A stretch of 64,000 nucleotides of DNA from Sorex araneus (taxonomy: Eukaryota; Chordata; Mammalia; Eulipotyphla; Soricidae): the NCBI RefSeq assembly GCF_027595985.1, contig NC_073307.1, positions 47,656,509-47,720,508 of the forward strand, written 5' to 3'. Under the pieces are notes generated by a model. It made no database searches and was not told the origin of the DNA. It worked only from the letters and a program-made list of their open reading frames with translations. The position numbers were made by a program, and so were the translations under genes. Positions 41,173-64,000 of this stretch are shown here, piece after piece. The stretch's first letter is position 1, and every line of letters starts with the position of its first letter.

Positions 41173-41832
41173 GTCCCCTAGCCTCGGGCCAGCCCTCGTC
41201 CCTGTCACTGTGGGACCCAGAGGGGCAGGGATGCTCATTTGCAGAGGCTACAAGGGCGGCCCTGACAGGCTGGGGTGCCGTCCCCCGGGGACAGGCTGAG
41301 GGAACCCTTCAGGGTGCCTCTGCTCTGGAGCTCTTGACCCCTCACAGACCGCTCCCACTGTGGGGCCAGAACCCTGCGTGTTCCACTCGACTGCACACAC
41401 TCCTGGGGGTCTGCGCCCACTCCCTCCCTCCTGCAGCTCTGCTCTGCCCCTTCCCACTGCTCCCCTCCCCGGCCTCAGTCTCCCTGGTCCTGAGACAGCA
41501 GTGAGCCCTCCAGAAGGGTCATCAGCCCTGTGTGGGGTGGGGTGGGGGGACCAGTAGGGGCTCTAGAGGGTTCTAGAAGCTTCCGTGCCCAGGGCCGCAG
41601 GCCAGGCAGGGAGTCCAAGAGCAAAGCTGAGGGGAGGAGTGAGGAGCCAAACCCAGCAGAAGCTGCAGGGAAAGGAGGGGCGACTGTGAGCGAGAGGAGG
41701 TGTGTGGGAGAGCAAGGAGGGCCCCACAAGGTGTGGCTGCCAAGAGAAGAGGTGGGACTCGTGATGAGAGGAGGTGTGTGGGGCGGGGGGCAGGGAGGTG
41801 CCCCTCGGAAGCATAGCTCCAGGTATTCTGAC

Positions 41833-42013
41833 TTTTTATTTGTTTTTGTTGTTTTTGTTTGGGGACCACACCCGCTGGTGCTCAGGGCTTGCTCCTGGCT
41901 TTGTGCTCAGGAATCACTTTTGGCCAGCTCGGGGGACCATATGGAGTCCCAGGGATCGAACCCAGGTCAGACACATGCATGAAAAGTGCTCTACCAGAGC
42001 TCTCTGACCCCTC
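41833..42013 (-). mobile_element. tRNA-derived SINE, old, minus strand
   Basis: GGGGACCACACCCGCTGGTG, GGGATCGAACCCAGGTCAG, GCTCTACCAGAGCTCTCTGA; diverged head. Confidence 0.75.
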
Positions 42014-42241
42014 CTGACTTTTTAAGAGGAGTTAAAACTCTACACTTTTTTTTCAATGAAATAAAGAAATTTATGTAGAGAAATGTGAGGGGCAAGAAAG
42101 AGAGAGAGAAAAGGGTTCGAGAGAGAGAGCACAGATTTATCCAAGCTACTAATGTCCCAGGTTGTGGTGCTGGCATTGTGCACAGAGGGAAAAGCTGAAA
42201 TGCTAGGTGCCAAAGAGAAATTTTCTAGTTTTTACTTTTTT

Positions 42242-42600
42242 ACCTCTTTTTTTTTTTGTCTTGTCTTTTGGGTCACACCTGCAGATGATCTGGGGCTGGA
42301 TCGGCAGCACGGCAGGTAGGGCATTTGCCTTGCACGCAGCCAACCTGGGTTCGATTCCCAGCATCCCCGAGCACTGCCAGAAGAAATTCCTGAGTGCAGA
42401 GCCAGGAGTAACCCCTGAGCATCGCTGGGTGTGACCAAAAAAGAAAAAAAAACACCTGGAGATGCTCAGGGGCTACTCCCAGTTCTGCACTCAGGAGTTA
42501 CTCCTGACAGTGCTTGGGGGACCACATGGGATTCGGGGAATCAAACCCGGGACAGCCATCTGCAAGGCAAAAGCCCTACCCGCTATACTATTACTCAGAT
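42242..42600 (-). mobile_element. tRNA-derived SINE, minus strand, split by another SINE
   Basis: Its two parts are 42242-42287 (TTTTGGGTCACACCTGCAGA) and 42452-42600 (GAGATGCTCAGGGGCTACTC to ATACTATTACTCAGATC). Confidence 0.85.
42292..42451 (+). mobile_element. tRNA-derived SINE nested in a minus-strand SINE
   Basis: GGGGCTGGATCGGCAGCACG to GTGACCAAAAAAG. The repeat ACACCTG(C/G)AGATG occurs at 42275-42287 and 42452-42464, the expected duplication within the host SINE. Confidence 0.88.
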
Positions 42601-43456
42601 CTTGAAGTTTCCCATTTTTTAATGCAGGGAACTGATTCAGAAGATGCAAGGCAGCCTGAGCTCAGTGGGACCTGCCCATGTTTTCTAGGAGAATGTGCTA
42701 GAACTCCTTCCCCCTTCAGTGCTCAGCTTCCTGTCCCAGCAGATCACTAGGGTCGATGGGGGGACCCTGGGAGGAAGCAGATCTGCCTGACTGGGGTCTG
42801 GGGTAGGTTCCTGGAACCTTCCTTCCTGTTTTGTAACTTGGCTGAGATTTGCTGAGCCCAGGATCAGGGGTCAATGGGGGGCGGGCACCTCACCCTACCA
42901 GGAAGCCAGCCATATTCCCCAGGTGAAGTGAAGGTCAACAGACAACTCCTGGTGTCACACTGAGATCCAGCCTCACGGGGCCCGGAAGCCTTCACCACCC
43001 AGCCGAGTTCATCTCTGCGTGGGCCGTGAGCAGCCCAGGCTCCCTGCTGCAGCTCCTTCCCTTCACCAGCTGGACTTCCTGTCCCTCCTGTCCATTAACT
43101 TCCTGTCTCCCCTGAGGCCACTCCTCCATCTCCCTGCCAGGGTCTGACACCTGCTAATCCTGGGAGCTGGCCCCGCTGCTGAGCCGAGTCCAGGCTCTTT
43201 CCCGCATGCTTCTAGCCCCAGGGCCGCAGCACTGCGCCAGGGGTGGACACTCAGATTCCTGGGTGTGGGCCCTCCCTGTCCTTCTGGTGTGTGGCCGGAA
43301 GGACCATAGCACAGCTGGCCTCCAGCTTTGCACGGGAGGTGTTAGGCTGCTGGCTTCTGGGCCAGCCAACGTGGAGCTCAGAGAGCCTGGGCCCCTGGGA
43401 TGCTGTGGAACTCGGCGACAAGGGCCTAGATCTGTGGGACCCTCGACATGAATTGC

Positions 43457-43632
43457 TTTTGCTTGTCTGGAGACCGTACCCAGCAGTGCGCGGGGCTCAC
43501 ACCTGGCTCTGCAATCAGGGACCACTCCTGGCAGTGCTTCGGGGACCATATGGGATGCCAGAGATCAAACCCCGGTCAGCCACATGCAAGACAAGCGCCC
43601 GACCGGCTGTGTGTACTATTAATCTGGCCCCA
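43457..43632 (-). mobile_element. tRNA-derived SINE, minus strand, diverged
   Basis: GGAGACCGTACCCAGCAGTG, GAGATCAAACCCCGGTCAGC, ACTATTAATCTGGCCCC. Confidence 0.8.
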
Positions 43633-44082
43633 CACTCATTCTTTTAGTGGTGGTTCATGGAAAGTTTGACTTTTGGGGCCTGAGGCCTCCCGGATGCTGG
43701 TCCTGTTCTCGAGGGCCACCTAAGGGTCCTTGGCGGGCACCTGGCGAGGCTTTGACTCTCCCCCTTAGAACAAAGCACAGCCGCCACCCTGACCCACAAG
43801 CCGCAGGGGTCTAAAACACTATTCCCAGCCCTGCTCTCCTCCAGGGCCCAGCTTTGCTGAGGGTGGGGAGGAAGGAAAGTGGAGGCCGGGTGGAGACCCC
43901 GGACCTGCCTCATGCTGGTCAGCAGCCCATCTCTCTCCCCCTCCAGACCGTGTGTCGAGGAGAGTCCACTCCTGCCCCTCTCTGAACTCCAGTGTCCTCA
44001 GAAGCCCAGGCAGGAGACCATTTCCCCCTGCAGCAGAATAAAACACTGAGTCTTTAGCGTGTATTTAAAAAAACTGACCAGT

Positions 44083-44511
44083 GGGGCTAGAGTGATAGCA
44101 CAACGGGTCGAGCATTTGCCTTGCACACGGCCCACCCGGGTTCGAGTCCCAGCATCCCCTATGGTCCCCTGAGCACTGCCAGGAGTAATTCCTGAGTGCA
44201 TGAGCCAGAAATAACCCCTGTACATCGCCAAGTGTGACCCAAAAAGCTGTCACTGTCACTGTCATCCCATTGTTCATCAATTTGCTCGAGTGGGCACCAG
44301 TAACGTCTCCATTGTGAGACTTGTCGTTACTGTTTTTGGCATATCAGATACGCCACAGGTAGCTTGCCAGGCTCCGCCATGTGGGCAAGATACTCTCAGT
44401 AGCTTGCCAGGCTCTCCGAGAGGGATGGAGGAATCGAACCCGGGTCAGCTGCGTGCAAGGCAAACGCCCTACCCGCTGTGCTATCCCCAAAAGAAAAACA
44501 AAAACAAAAAC
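44083..44511 (+). mobile_element. Composite inverted-dimer SINE, copy 2
   Basis: Common SINE forward (44083-44247, ending TGTGACCCAAAAAGC), joint TGTCACTGTCACTGTCATCC, then the reverse complement of the second SINE type (to about 44488: TCAATTTGCTCGAGTGGGCA, GTTACTGTTTTTGGCATATC, GTAGCTTGCCAGGCTC twice, GAATCGAACCCGGGTCAGC). A CAAAAA-type tail (44489-44511) follows. The 10-base repeat AACTGACCAG at 44072-44081 and 44512-44521 encloses the whole. The far end has lost TGCTCCAG of the second head. Confidence 0.85.
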
Positions 44512-45861
44512 AACTGACCAGAGTACTAAATAACCCCTGTAGGTAGGGTGATTCTCTCAGGGACTTGTACTGATTGAGAAACTGAGGCCTCGCTTCTGCT
44601 CCGAGCAGCCCAGCCCCGGGAGGAATCCTCAAGAGGGAGGCCCAGTTTCCGGGCAAGACACCCGAGGGAGACCGGCCTCAGCACCACCCTTGGTAGAACG
44701 AGGTGCTGCCCAGGAGGTGGGTGCCTGCCCAGGAGCTCTGTGGCCCCTCCCAGGCCCAGACCACGGGGAGCTGGAGGGAAGCACCTCATGGCCTCTCGGG
44801 AGCCGGACCCTGTGCACATCGGTGCTCCCGGTGGGAGCCCCCTCGTCTTGCAAATGAGCTGGACCCCAGCTGGTTTCTCCGGAGCTGGAGGAGGCGGGGA
44901 CACAATAGGAGACTCTGCTCCCCCCACGCCCCCGCGTCCTGCCCCTGCTTTACGCTGACCTTAACTCTGTCCTGGGGTCAGGCTTCTGAAGCATCGGCTG
45001 GCAAGAGTCGGGGGTGGGGAGGGAGCAATGGTCAGTGTGGATGGAACCAGGTGGGGCGGCTTGGGCAAGGCTGCCCGCTGACTGGATCTTCCAGCTCGCA
45101 GTGACGGGGGATCTGGCGGGGGTGGGGGGGCTGCTTCCGAAAACTGCAGTTGCTTGGAGCCCTGCCCAGCCCGCTGTGTCCCATCCGTCCTGTTTGCTGG
45201 ACTGAAGCGAAACATCTGGACTCTGCAGCCAGGCCTGTGCTCCAGACCCATGTCCAGTCTCACCATTTCCATGACCATAGGGAAACTGAGGCCCACTAGG
45301 GAAATGGCCTCAGGAGAGTGACTCCAGCTCCCCCGGTATCCCCCACCCCCCAAATGTGGCCCAGGAAGGGAGGGAAGGCAGGGCCAGGCTGGCCTGGGCT
45401 GGAGCAGCGAAGGGCGGGGAGGGGAGGGGGCAGGGGAGGCTTCCTGGGCTAGCCAGCGGGGATCGGGGGGACCCATATCCAGGGCTGGGGTCCCTGTGCC
45501 CCGTACAGGCACGTCCCCTTTTCCCCGCCTGCGCAGTGTCCCTTGGCCCTCTGATGCCCTGCACTTCCCAGCCTCTTCTCCCCGCACCCCTGCCTGACCC
45601 ACTGCTCTGTGCTTAGGTCTTTATCGGCCCAGCCCACACAACACTCCCCCTTCCCCATCCAGCACAGCTGTGAAGGCCGCCCTCCTCCTCCTCCTTCCTG
45701 GCTCCCACACACTCTGCGCCCAGCAGCCCCGAGCATCTTGCTGTGTGGGGATCCTGCCAGGAACACGCAGGCCGGGGCATGGGTGTGGACTCCCACGAGC
45801 ATGGCTGGCGGCAACATGCATGGCCAACAAGTGTTCAGACGGGCAAAGAGTGTCACCTCCC

Positions 45862-46029
45862 GGGGCTGGAGCAATAGCACAGCGGATAGGGTGTTTGCCT
45901 CACACGTGGCTGACCCGGGTTCAAATCCCAGCATCCCATATGGTCCCAGGAGTAATTCCTGAGTGCAGAGCCAGGAGTAAGCCCTGTGATCGCCGGGTGT
46001 GACCCAAAAATCAAAAAAAAAAAAAAAAA
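45862..46029 (+). mobile_element. tRNA-derived SINE with target-site duplication
   Basis: Flanked by GTGTCACCTCCC at 45850-45861 and 46030-46041. Lacks the CTGAGCACTGCC segment (TATGGTCCCAGGAGTAATTC). Confidence 0.94.
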
Positions 46030-46044
46030 GTGTCACCTCCCTTG

Positions 46045-46227
46045 GGACCAGAACAATAGCATAGCAGGTAGAGTGTTTGCCTTGCATGAGGTCAACCCAG
46101 GTCCGATTCCCAGCATCCCACATGGTCCCCCAGGCTCCGAGCTCCGCCAGGAGTAATGCCTGAGTGCAGAGCCAGGAGGAACCCCTGAGCATCGCTGGGT
46201 GTGACCCGAAAAGTAAAAAAAAATAAG
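46045..46227 (+). mobile_element. tRNA-derived SINE, moderately diverged
   Basis: GGGACCAGAACAATAGCATA, GGTCCGATTCCCAGCATCCC, GTGTGACCCGAAAAG; a CAGGCTCCGAGCTCC insertion in the middle. Confidence 0.85.
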
Positions 46228-47568
46228 AGTGCCGCCTCCCTCCTACCCGTCCACCTAACGAGAGTGTCCACCTAGGGAGAGCCAGGACTCGAGCAAGCAC
46301 AAGGGCGCCCAGGGGAGGCATGGACTGGAGGGCTGTGTATGATGCCCAGGGTCAGCACAGTCACTGGGGGCCAGCCATGTCGCATGTCCACTCCTGTGCA
46401 ACACTGGTGCTCACATCCTGGGCATGGACACCGCCGTCCCACCCAGGGAGCCCCGTGGAGCTCACCAGAGACACAGACACAGGCGGCAGGGCTCCCTGCG
46501 GACACTCAGCCTGGGCGTGCCAGGGTGGGGGCGCTTCCTGTTTAAGACGCCAGGGTGGTGGTGGTGGTGGCGGCGGCGGGAGGGACAGCGACACCCAGTG
46601 GACATCCAGTGCAGGGGAGAGGGGAGTCCCGGCCAGAGGCAGGTTCAGAGTAATAAGGAGGCTGGAAGGAGTTGGGGGGGGTCCCAAGAGCCCCAGTAGA
46701 ACAGGGTGTGGGGGCGGCGCTAGGAGGGGCTGCCTTAGCACAGGAGCTGCTGTGTTCACCCTCAGACGGGAGAGCTGTGAGTGGCCGGTGCCCTGGCGAG
46801 GCCTGTGTGTTGGGGCCCCACCACCCGGGCAGCGGGAGTGGGTCCAGGTGGGGCACCAAGGCAGCGGGAACCCGGGCCCTCAGACCAGCCGGCTCAGGGC
46901 CACCGAGCATGGGGCACTCGCCACCCTCTGTCACCTGCTGCTTCTTCTTTCCCACCTTGAGGGGGTGCTCGCCTGTCTGGGCACCTCAGCCCCTCAACAC
47001 AGTGGAGAGGATGGACCCCAGGGTGGTCGTGACCCCAGGGTCATCCCCGCGATGGGGCTCGCTCAGAGGGGGCTGGGACAGTCCTCAGTATGCCTGGCCT
47101 TTCTTGGGAGGGCAACACAGCAGGACTGTCTGTGACCTCTGCATGCTGGCCCCGCACGGCCCCGGGCTCTGGGCTGGCCCCCGGCCGCTGCAGGCTCAGA
47201 CACCCCCTTCTCAGACACCTCTCGGGGCCCGAGACCCTTCCTCCCGCACCCCATCCTCCAAGCCTCCATTCAGGGGGCGACTCTGGTCTGGGAGACTTCT
47301 TGGACCACCTCTTCGCCCTTCTTGGGAAACTGAAGCTCATGCGACAGAAGCCTTACCTGGGCCCCCCCACCCCCCGACAGCATCACCCCTCCGAGAGGTG
47401 TATTGTGAGGACCACCCCCCCCCCCCCCCCGCCGCCGCCGGTCTCATCTCGGACTCTGAGATGGGTCTGGGCATGGAAGGCGCTGAGGAACAAAACCCAC
47501 AGAAGCCTTCGGAGCCTGGCCCGGGCCCCCAGGCAGGGACACAGCGAGTGCACGGAAGTTTGTAGCTA

Positions 47569-47574
47569 TTTATT
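47569..47574 (-). terminator. CAMK2A: CAMK2A poly(A) signal AATAAA
   Basis: Minus-strand GTGCAATAAATAGC. Cleavage is expected some 10-30 nt further, near 47545-47560. Confidence 0.85.
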
Positions 47575-47592
47575 GCACTGAAAACACCAAGA

Positions 47593-47598
47593 ATAAAA
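47593..47598 (-). promoter_or_regulatory. CAMK2A: Cytoplasmic polyadenylation element in CAMK2A 3' UTR
   Basis: Minus-strand TTTTAT (in CTATTTTATTCTTGG) about 18 nt upstream of the AATAAA. CPEB-dependent polyadenylation of CAMK2A mRNA through such elements is established in rodents; a second U-rich CPE-like stretch (TTTTTAAAA) lies at about 47680-47688. Confidence 0.7.
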
Positions 47599-50288
47599 TA
47601 GACACCCCCTCCCCTCCCCGCAGTAGCAGAAAGTTTGAGCAGTGATCATTCAAATTCACAGCCACAGAGTTTTTAAAAAGGGGGGTGGTGGGGGGAAACT
47701 GAAACAAAATCCCAAGGGAATAGTAACAGAGAACCAGCATGGAGCGTCTGGCACACACATCTCCCCCCCCCAAAGGTCCCCCTCCTCGGAGGGAGTCAGG
47801 AGGCCACGGGCCACGGGACTTGGGCGGTGGTGGCACAGAGCCCCACGGACACTTTCCTGTCCTTGGGTTGGTGTGCCGGGGTCGGGCTTTCGTCTCAGGG
47901 CTGGATCGTTTCGTGTGTTTCCGGTGGGTGTTGGGGACGGGGGTCGAGTTTGCCCATCTGGACCTCTGCTGGCTGCCTCGGCTCTGCCCAGTGCCTGTGG
48001 GCCACTCCCCTGAGTGCCGCCCCCAGGCGTGGCCCCCTCCCGAGCTGGGAGAGGGGCCTGGCGGGGCGGGTGGGCACGAGGCAGGTCTGCGGGGCCTCCA
48101 GTTCCGTTTCCTCTGGTCAGGAAACAGAGAGCCAGAGGCAAAGAGGGACTTGCCCAGGGTCACACAGCAGGTCCTCTGAGAGCCGGACATGGAGTCCTGC
48201 TGACCCCCCAGCCACGCTCTTTCCCCCAGTCGCTGCTGAGACGCAGCTGACAGGCACCACGAGGGGAAATGAGGGGCGGGGGTGGGAGTGGGGGTGGGTG
48301 ATGGCCGGGGCTGGCCAGGCCCCGGGAGGGACAGGGCTGCTGCAGTGGCTAGTCCAGCGACAGCCATCTCAGCTCGCACGGCGGTCAGCCTGCCTCTCTC
48401 CGAACCCTCGGGTCCTGCGACACAGCTGGGCAGGAGCAGCCGAGGCCGGGTGGGCTGGGGGCTGGCTGTGGCGACGGCCGTGCCTGCCCCTTTGCTCGGG
48501 GAGCACTACAGGGTCGGGCGCTGGACAGGGAGGCCGCAGCATGGCTGCCGGGACGCGGGGTCCCTGGGCCTTCCTGGCGCAAGTGGCAGCGCGTCCCAGG
48601 CAAGGCCACCGGAGGCCGCTTTGGGCCCGGGAGGCGTGGGCAGCCTCGGCCCGGGCCCCCAGAGCCGCGGAGCTCAGGGCTCAGCACGCAGCTCCTGAGG
48701 GGGCCCGGGAAGCCCCCTGCCGGGCGGCTCCCAACACCCAGCACACAGCCATCTGGGGGGCCCGGGGCCTCCTAGGAACCCCCGGGGACGTGACTGTCAC
48801 TCCCCCCCGAGCCTTCCTGCAGGAAGGGCACCTCATGCTGGCACACGGGGCCACACGGAGGCCAGAAGCACAGGAAGTGGCAGCGGGCGGGCCGGGGCGG
48901 GGGGAGCTGGACACTGAGCGAACAGCCTCTCACGCGGCGGCGGCTGCTGCTGAAAACACGTAGGTTGGTTTTGCTGAGTGTTTTTCTTCTTCTTTTTTTT
49001 TTTTGTTCAACATACATACTGCATAAAAAGTCATGCAAAGAAAACGGTGCAGAGAGGAGCTCCTAGAGGGTTTGCCAAGGCATTCACATCCCAGTCAGTC
49101 CCGGGCAGGGAGAGGGATGGGGTCAGCGCTGGGCGGCCTGAGCAGGGGGGGCGGCGCAGAGGGGGGCCCTGCCCGCCTGCCTGGTGCTGTGTGCAGCCCA
49201 CAGGTGCCTGAGGAGCGGTGCTGGGGACACGGGCTAGTACCCCCGCCCCCCCTGCACCACAGCTCAGGGTGTGGACGAGGGGACGGTGTCCCAGGGGGCG
49301 TGGCGGGGAGGACCCTAGTTTGCAAGGCTGGCGTGGGAAAGAACAGCCGCCCCCCGACGCACCCCCCCCAACCGGTGCCAGCGGCTCTCCAGCAAACCCT
49401 GAGGTCAGGGGGGCCTGTCCCCCCCGCCCCCGAGGGTCGGGGAGCCGAGGCCCTGTCAGGTGACAGGGACAGGGACGGAAGACCGAGAACAACCCCCTAC
49501 CCGCACCGTCTCCCACCCCGTCCCAGCCCAGCCCCACACGGGAGTGAGAGGTCAAGCGATGACACAAACCCAGGAACGCGAAACCCGTTTACGAAACACA
49601 CAGAAGTTTGGCTAGAAAAAAGGCATGCGTGCCAGTGGCAGGGGGACTCCATGGCGTTCCTTGGCGCCCAGAGCACGGGCGGGCTCTCTCCCTTGGATGA
49701 CGTTGGAATTCCCCGGGGCAGGGCAGGGTCGGGTGGGCAGGGAGGGTCAGAGGGGTGCGAGGGCCAGGCGGGGAGGAAGGGGGGACATGGGGGCACCCTG
49801 AGATGCTGCGCCCCCACACCGCGGGGGAAGGGTCGGCGGGACCCCCAGGTGGGCAGGACTGCTTAGAGTGGGGCACGGCTGCCCGCAGGCAGGCGTGTGG
49901 GTCTGCGTTCTCCCACGGGAGCAGGGAGTCACCCGCGGGTGGTCCGGGGGGAACCCGCAAGAGGAGTCCCCAGCGAGAGGGGACGGGCAGACGGCCCCTT
50001 CGTCTCCCAGCTCAAGGCGAGGGGGGGAGGGGGGCTCCTGGGGGCGCAGCACAGGGAGGCCCGCCCTGGCAGAGGGAAGCGAGTGGGAGATGGGGGGGGG
50101 GAGGGGGAGGTGGGGAAGAGCTGGCCCGCGGCTCCGAAGTCGTGACTGATCCGCCAGCAGGCAGTTTCCTGGGTGGACGGGGCGGTGGGGAGGAGTGGGG
50201 AGTGGGAGGGGGATTCCAGCACGATCCAAGCGGGAGAAGCCAGCAGTCTCTGCACGGATCTCTGCAGCCCTGCAACCCGGCCGGCGCC

Positions 50289-62866
<12,578 letters not shown>

Positions 62867-64000
62867 CTGGAAAAACAAGGAGAAGAGATGGGACAGGAAA
62901 AGACACAGCGTGAAAACGGCAGGGAGCAGAGAGGAAGGACAGGGACGACTGGGGGGAGGGGAACGGGCCTGGGGGCCACCCTGGGGGGTGCTGGTACGGG
63001 AGCCGCCCGGTCCTGGCTCAGTCTCAGGTCCTGGCACGTGGCACACAGCAGCCCGCGGCCGAGCACGGCCACCATGGAGCTCCAGGCTGGCCCTGCGAGC
63101 CCAAGGCCTCCGGAGCCCAGTGCTCTTGGGAACACTGGGCAGCTCTCGGCTAGAGCTGTGACCCCCACCTATGCCCTCGACTCTGCACACAGGTCCTCTG
63201 AGGGGCCAGGGCAAGCTTGGAGGAGTGTCCAAGCTACTCGGAAAATCAGTCAAAAATGGGCATGACCAGGAGTGGGGGCTCGCACTGGGGTGGTGTCTGA
63301 GCTTGTTGTTCTTTCAAATTCTTTTTTAAAAAAATATTATTGTTGATGTGTTGGGGGGGGGGGTGCACCCAGTAGTGCTCAGGGCCTATTCCTGCCTCTG
63401 CATTCTGGCTTTCCTCCTGGAGGGGTTCAGGGGACCACGCAACGTGCCGGGGATGGAACCCTGTGCGCTATCACCCTGTCCGTTTTCCACAACATCCCTG
63501 GGTGACCTCAGAGCAGGGCCAGGCCGCGGTGCCTGGGAAATGCTACTGCACTCAGGACTTCCTGGAGATGTTCTAAGGGAGGGAAACTGAGGCAGGAGCA
63601 GCCCGATATAAAGCTGAGCCTGGCACTTGAGTCTCTGGTGGGACCTTTTAGCCTGTTGTTCTAGCTCGGGGCGGGGTGGTGGGGACGGGCAGGCAGGCGG
63701 GCAAGTTCCCACTGTTCGTGGAACCAAGGGAAGGAGAGAAAGAGAAAACTCCGACTCTTCCTGTCTCGGATCTGAGCTGGTGTCTTAAAGACACGCCCGC
63801 ATGAGAGGCGGCCAGGAACATGTAAGAAGGCAGGGCAGAGACGGGCAGTTTCCCCATGTCACTCAGCTGAACTGGGGCCACTCTGCCCGTGACCCCTCAC
63901 CTGCCCACCTAGCTCTCCTCAAAGCCTGGCTGCCCGGCAGAAGCCCCTGGGGCAGACATTTGCCCAGTTAGAGGCACCGACTGTCCCCTGAGGCCTCGTG
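62867..64000 (-). other. CAMK2A: CAMK2A intron 5' of the NLS exon (partial)
   Basis: Continues past the window. I looked for the adjacent linker exon (NKK.DGVK-type) and saw none. One degenerate SINE at 63.34 kb. Confidence 0.75.
63340..63481 (-). mobile_element. Degenerate SINE, minus strand
   Basis: G-run, CAGTAGTGCTCAGGGCCTAT, GGGGATGGAACCC, GCGCTATCACCCTGTCCG. Confidence 0.65.

Larger units (their letters stand above)
40671..47544. other. SLC6A7-CAMK2A convergent intergenic spacer
   Basis: No coding family recognised on either strand. Contains SINEs at 41.0, 41.8, 42.2-42.6 (nested), 43.5, 45.9 and 46.0 kb, the second composite element at 44.1 kb, an MIR-like fragment at about 45.26 kb and short GGT/GGC repeats at about 46.55 kb. 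Both flanking genes end here, so no promoter is expected. Confidence 0.75.
47545..50288 (-). other. CAMK2A: CAMK2A 3' UTR
   Basis: About 2.7 kb on the minus strand from the TGA at 50291-50289 to the poly(A) signal. Its start (GAGGCGCCGG..., TGCAGAGATCC, CTGCTGG, GTGCTGGAAT) resembles the start of the mammalian CAMK2A 3' UTR as I remember it. It holds several G-runs (minus strand) and an A-run at about 48990-49003. An MIR-like core lies at about 48110-48180. The 3' UTR of this mRNA is known to carry dendritic targeting and translational-control elements. Confidence 0.85.

Overview
This is mammalian genomic DNA carrying parts of three genes in the order CDX1 (+), SLC6A7 (+), CAMK2A (-), the order I recall for human chromosome 5q32. 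The window is full of a short tRNA-derived SINE of about 165 bp: A box near TAGCACAGCGGG, B box GGTTCGATTCC, ending TGTGACCCAAAAAGC plus an A-rich tail. I recognise this family from shrews (Soricidae, the SOR-type SINE), so the source is probably a Sorex-like eulipotyphlan. That assignment is from memory. The gene assignments rest on the encoded proteins.

Layout. Positions 1-13530 are intron 1 of CDX1; exon 1 is not visible and must lie upstream. CDX1 exons 2 and 3 (homeodomain and C-terminus) are at 13531-13676 and 14186-14389, with a poly(A) signal at 14915. A repeat-rich spacer of about 5 kb leads to a GC-rich promoter and exon 1 of SLC6A7 (ATG at 20134). Fourteen SLC6A7 coding exons run to the stop at 39651-39653, with a poly(A) signal at 40645. 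Joined, they give an intact 635-residue proline transporter with every intron GT-AG. A gene-free spacer of about 7 kb follows. CAMK2A then converges tail-to-tail: its 3' UTR and 3' coding exons lie on the minus strand from about 47.55 kb to 62.87 kb. They include the split terminal codon, the association-domain exons, the variable-linker exon and the alternative nuclear-localisation exon. Kinase-domain exons lie beyond the window.

The three genes are not a functional unit. CDX1 is an intestinal and axial patterning transcription factor; SLC6A7 and CAMK2A are brain synaptic genes.

The most unusual structures are repeats. Two copies of a composite element (4415-4900 and 44083-44511) consist of the common SINE joined head-outward to a second SINE that shares its tRNA head but has a different body. 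Each copy is bounded by its own target-site duplication, so the inverted dimer appears to move as one unit and would fold into a long hairpin. Also notable are a 1.1 kb GAAA/GGAA array and a 0.38 kb CCTT/CTTT array that seem to have grown from SINE tails, tandem partial copies of the end of SLC6A7 exon 13 that multiply its splice donor, and a 1.6 kb roughly 50-bp minisatellite filling SLC6A7 intron 9.
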